Below the pieces are notes generated by a model that was not told the DNA's origin, searched no databases, and saw only the letters and a list, made by a program, of their open reading frames with translations. This document shows positions 6,638-7,063 of a DNA stretch of 7,063 nucleotides, in pieces; positions within the stretch are counted from its first letter, which is position 1; each line of letters begins with the position of its first letter. The position numbers and the translations under genes are program-made. This stretch comes from Pseudomonadota bacterium (GTDB lineage: Bacteria; Pseudomonadota; Alphaproteobacteria; Rhizobiales; Xanthobacteraceae): positions 1 through 7,063 of the forward strand of contig JAEZEU010000341.1 in the NCBI GenBank assembly GCA_023432885.1. Reading direction: 5' to 3'.

Positions 6638-6743
6638 CGGCAGAGTTGAGCAATCACAGGCACCTCGCAACCCTATCCGGTACAATGGACTTTGCGATGT
6701 AGTGCCCAGGGGGAGCCTCCATCTTTCGAGGTGTGGTCTGCCG
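6638..6743 (+). other. Candidate structured RNA segment with competing pairings
   Basis: Outer arms CGGCAGA (6638-6644) and TCTGCCG (6737-6743) are perfect complements. Inside them, CACCTCG (6661-6667) matches CGAGGTG (6727-6733). An alternative pairing uses the same bases: GGCAC (6659-6663) with GTGCC (6702-6706) and TCGCAA (6665-6670) with TTGCGA (6692-6697), an 11-pair stem with a 1/4 internal loop and a 21-base terminal loop. The two inner folds exclude each other. The strand is assumed from the neighbouring genes. No known RNA family was recognised; chance complementarity remains possible. Confidence 0.3.
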
Positions 6744-6807
6744 TGCAAAGCCGGGCAGCGCTGAATTCCCCTTTTGCCGCGCAGTCTCTTCGTGTGGGCT
6801 CATCGAT

Positions 6808-6825
6808 GAGAAGCTCTTGCTTCTC
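6808..6825. repeat. Perfect 7-bp inverted repeat, 4-base loop
   Basis: GAGAAGC (6808-6814) and GCTTCTC (6819-6825) flank TCTT. A G-U pair at 6807/6826 could add one step. There is no T-run after the stem, so it is not a standard terminator for cofD. The GAAGC/GCTTC core recurs at 6914-6942. Confidence 0.45.
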
Positions 6826-6882
6826 GCGCGAGCAAAGCCATTGCATCCAGAATGGTGCTGAGCAGGCTCTAGCCATTCCGCC

Positions 6883-6900
6883 GTTCCGCGTCGTCGGAAC
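6883..6900. repeat. Perfect 6-bp inverted repeat, 6-base loop
   Basis: GTTCCG (6883-6888) and CGGAAC (6895-6900) are exact reverse complements. It is one of four such short dyads within 150 bases upstream of the small gene at 6979. Alone it would not be remarkable in GC-rich DNA. Confidence 0.35.
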
Positions 6901-6913
6901 AAATATCGCGTGG

Positions 6914-6942
6914 GAAGCTTGAGCCCGAGCTTCGCCAGAAGC
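6914..6942. repeat. Overlapping alternative hairpins sharing one arm
   Basis: GAAGCT (6914-6919) pairs with AGCTTC (6928-6933), extendable inward by G-U (6920/6927) and G-C (6921/6926) pairs to eight steps. The right arm GCTTC (6929-6933) can instead pair with GAAGC (6938-6942) around a 4-base loop. The two folds are mutually exclusive, an arrangement found in attenuator-like leaders. Function is unproven. Confidence 0.35.
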
Positions 6943-6956
6943 GAACTCTTGAGTTC
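6943..6956. promoter_or_regulatory. 14-base dyad, possible operator or leader hairpin
   Basis: GAACTC (6943-6948) and GAGTTC (6951-6956) form a perfect palindrome around TT, ending 22 bases before the ATG at 6979. The 2-base centre is too tight for a full RNA stem, leaving five pairs and a CTTG loop, so a DNA-binding dimer site is an alternative reading. No regulator family is recognised from the half-site. Confidence 0.3.
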
Positions 6957-6978
6957 CCTGCCACATCGGGAAGGCAAT

Positions 6979-7063
6979 ATGAGAAAAGAGAATGAAAAGA
7001 TCGTCGAGACAGCGACCGAGGCCCGGCAGGGCGAGCGCGGACCTACGGTGTTCAACGTCCTGA
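6979..7063 (+). CDS. Start of a small hypothetical protein, truncated by the window edge
   Basis: An open frame begins at ATG 6979 and runs without a stop to the last base, giving 28 codons. GGGAAGG at 6968-6974 is a strong ribosome site 4 bases before the ATG. The N-terminus is highly charged (MRKENEKIVE at 1-10), followed by TATEARQGERGPTVFNVL (11-28). Short alphaproteobacterial proteins with a TEARQ-type segment followed by one hydrophobic helix are known to me as hypothetical proteins, and this start resembles them, so a small single-span membrane protein is expected beyond the edge. That comparison is from memory, not a search. No function is assigned. It lies 450 bases after cofD and is probably a separate transcript. 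Confidence 0.6.
   Translation, partial: MRKENEKIVETATEARQGERGPTVFNVL

Larger units (their letters stand above)
6529..6978. other. 450-base region without a credible gene, rich in inverted repeats
   Basis: Open frames exist on both strands here (for example reverse-strand frames reaching from about 7055 and 6966 leftwards to 6654-6673, and a forward frame at 6692-6922), but none resembles a known protein, shows domain-like composition or has a clear ribosome site; they look like GC-rich chance frames. No tRNA, rRNA or insertion-sequence ends are visible. What the region does hold is several short inverted repeats, listed separately, concentrated at 6638-6743 and 6808-6956. It separates the F420 genes from the small gene at 6979 and probably contains the transcript end of the first and the promoter of the second, although no textbook -35/-10 pair or T-tract terminator could be pointed to. 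Confidence 0.6.

Noticed and set aside
6692..6922. Forward open frame of 76 codons in the post-cofD gap
   Set aside because: No recognisable domain, no similarity known to me, and the hairpins run through it; treated as a chance frame.
6654..7055. Reverse-strand open frame of 133 codons (and a 97-codon one at 6673-6966)
   Set aside because: Composition is arginine/serine/proline-rich with no recognisable domain, it overlaps the better-supported start at 6979, and stop-free antisense frames are common in GC-rich DNA.
1..7063. CRISPR array, insertion sequence, integrase or prophage signals
   Set aside because: No spaced direct repeats, transposase motifs or terminal inverted repeats were seen; the gene content is metabolic.

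Overview
The window looks like chromosomal DNA from a high-GC proteobacterium, most likely an alphaproteobacterium of the Hyphomicrobiales (Bradyrhizobium or Afipia-like). That assignment is an inference from protein style, codon use and the small protein at the right end, not from a marker gene. All recognised genes lie on the + strand, and the left six are tightly packed.

Layout. Positions 5-1674 encode two PotB/PotC-type ABC permease subunits that overlap by 4 bases; the ATPase and substrate-binding protein must lie outside the window, probably to the left. Positions 1738-4038 encode the large molybdopterin-binding subunit of a xanthine dehydrogenase-family hydroxylase; its usual [2Fe-2S] and FAD partner genes are not here. 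Positions 4049-4678 encode a flavin reductase-like FMN-binding split-barrel protein. After a 113-base gap come two coenzyme F420 biosynthesis genes: cofE (F420-0:L-glutamate ligase, 4792-5556) and cofD (2-phospho-L-lactate/3-phosphoglycerate transferase, 5569-6528). A 450-base stretch with no credible gene but many inverted repeats follows. The start of a small protein gene (6979 onward) runs off the right edge.

How the genes may work together. The simplest reading is a catabolic operon: import of a small organic substrate, hydroxylation at a molybdenum centre, then a flavin- or F420-dependent step, with the operon supplying part of its own F420 pathway. CofD joins FO to a phospho-three-carbon acid unit, and CofE adds the glutamate tail. 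The FO synthase (cofG/cofH or fbiC), the guanylyltransferase cofC and any F420-dependent oxidoreductase are not in the window, so the link between the molybdenum enzyme and F420 rests on gene order alone.

The most notable non-coding signals are a perfect 8-bp inverted repeat that places the cofE ATG in a 4-base loop next to its Shine-Dalgarno sequence, and the hairpin-rich region after cofD, which includes two mutually exclusive pairings and a 14-base dyad 22 bases before the last start codon.
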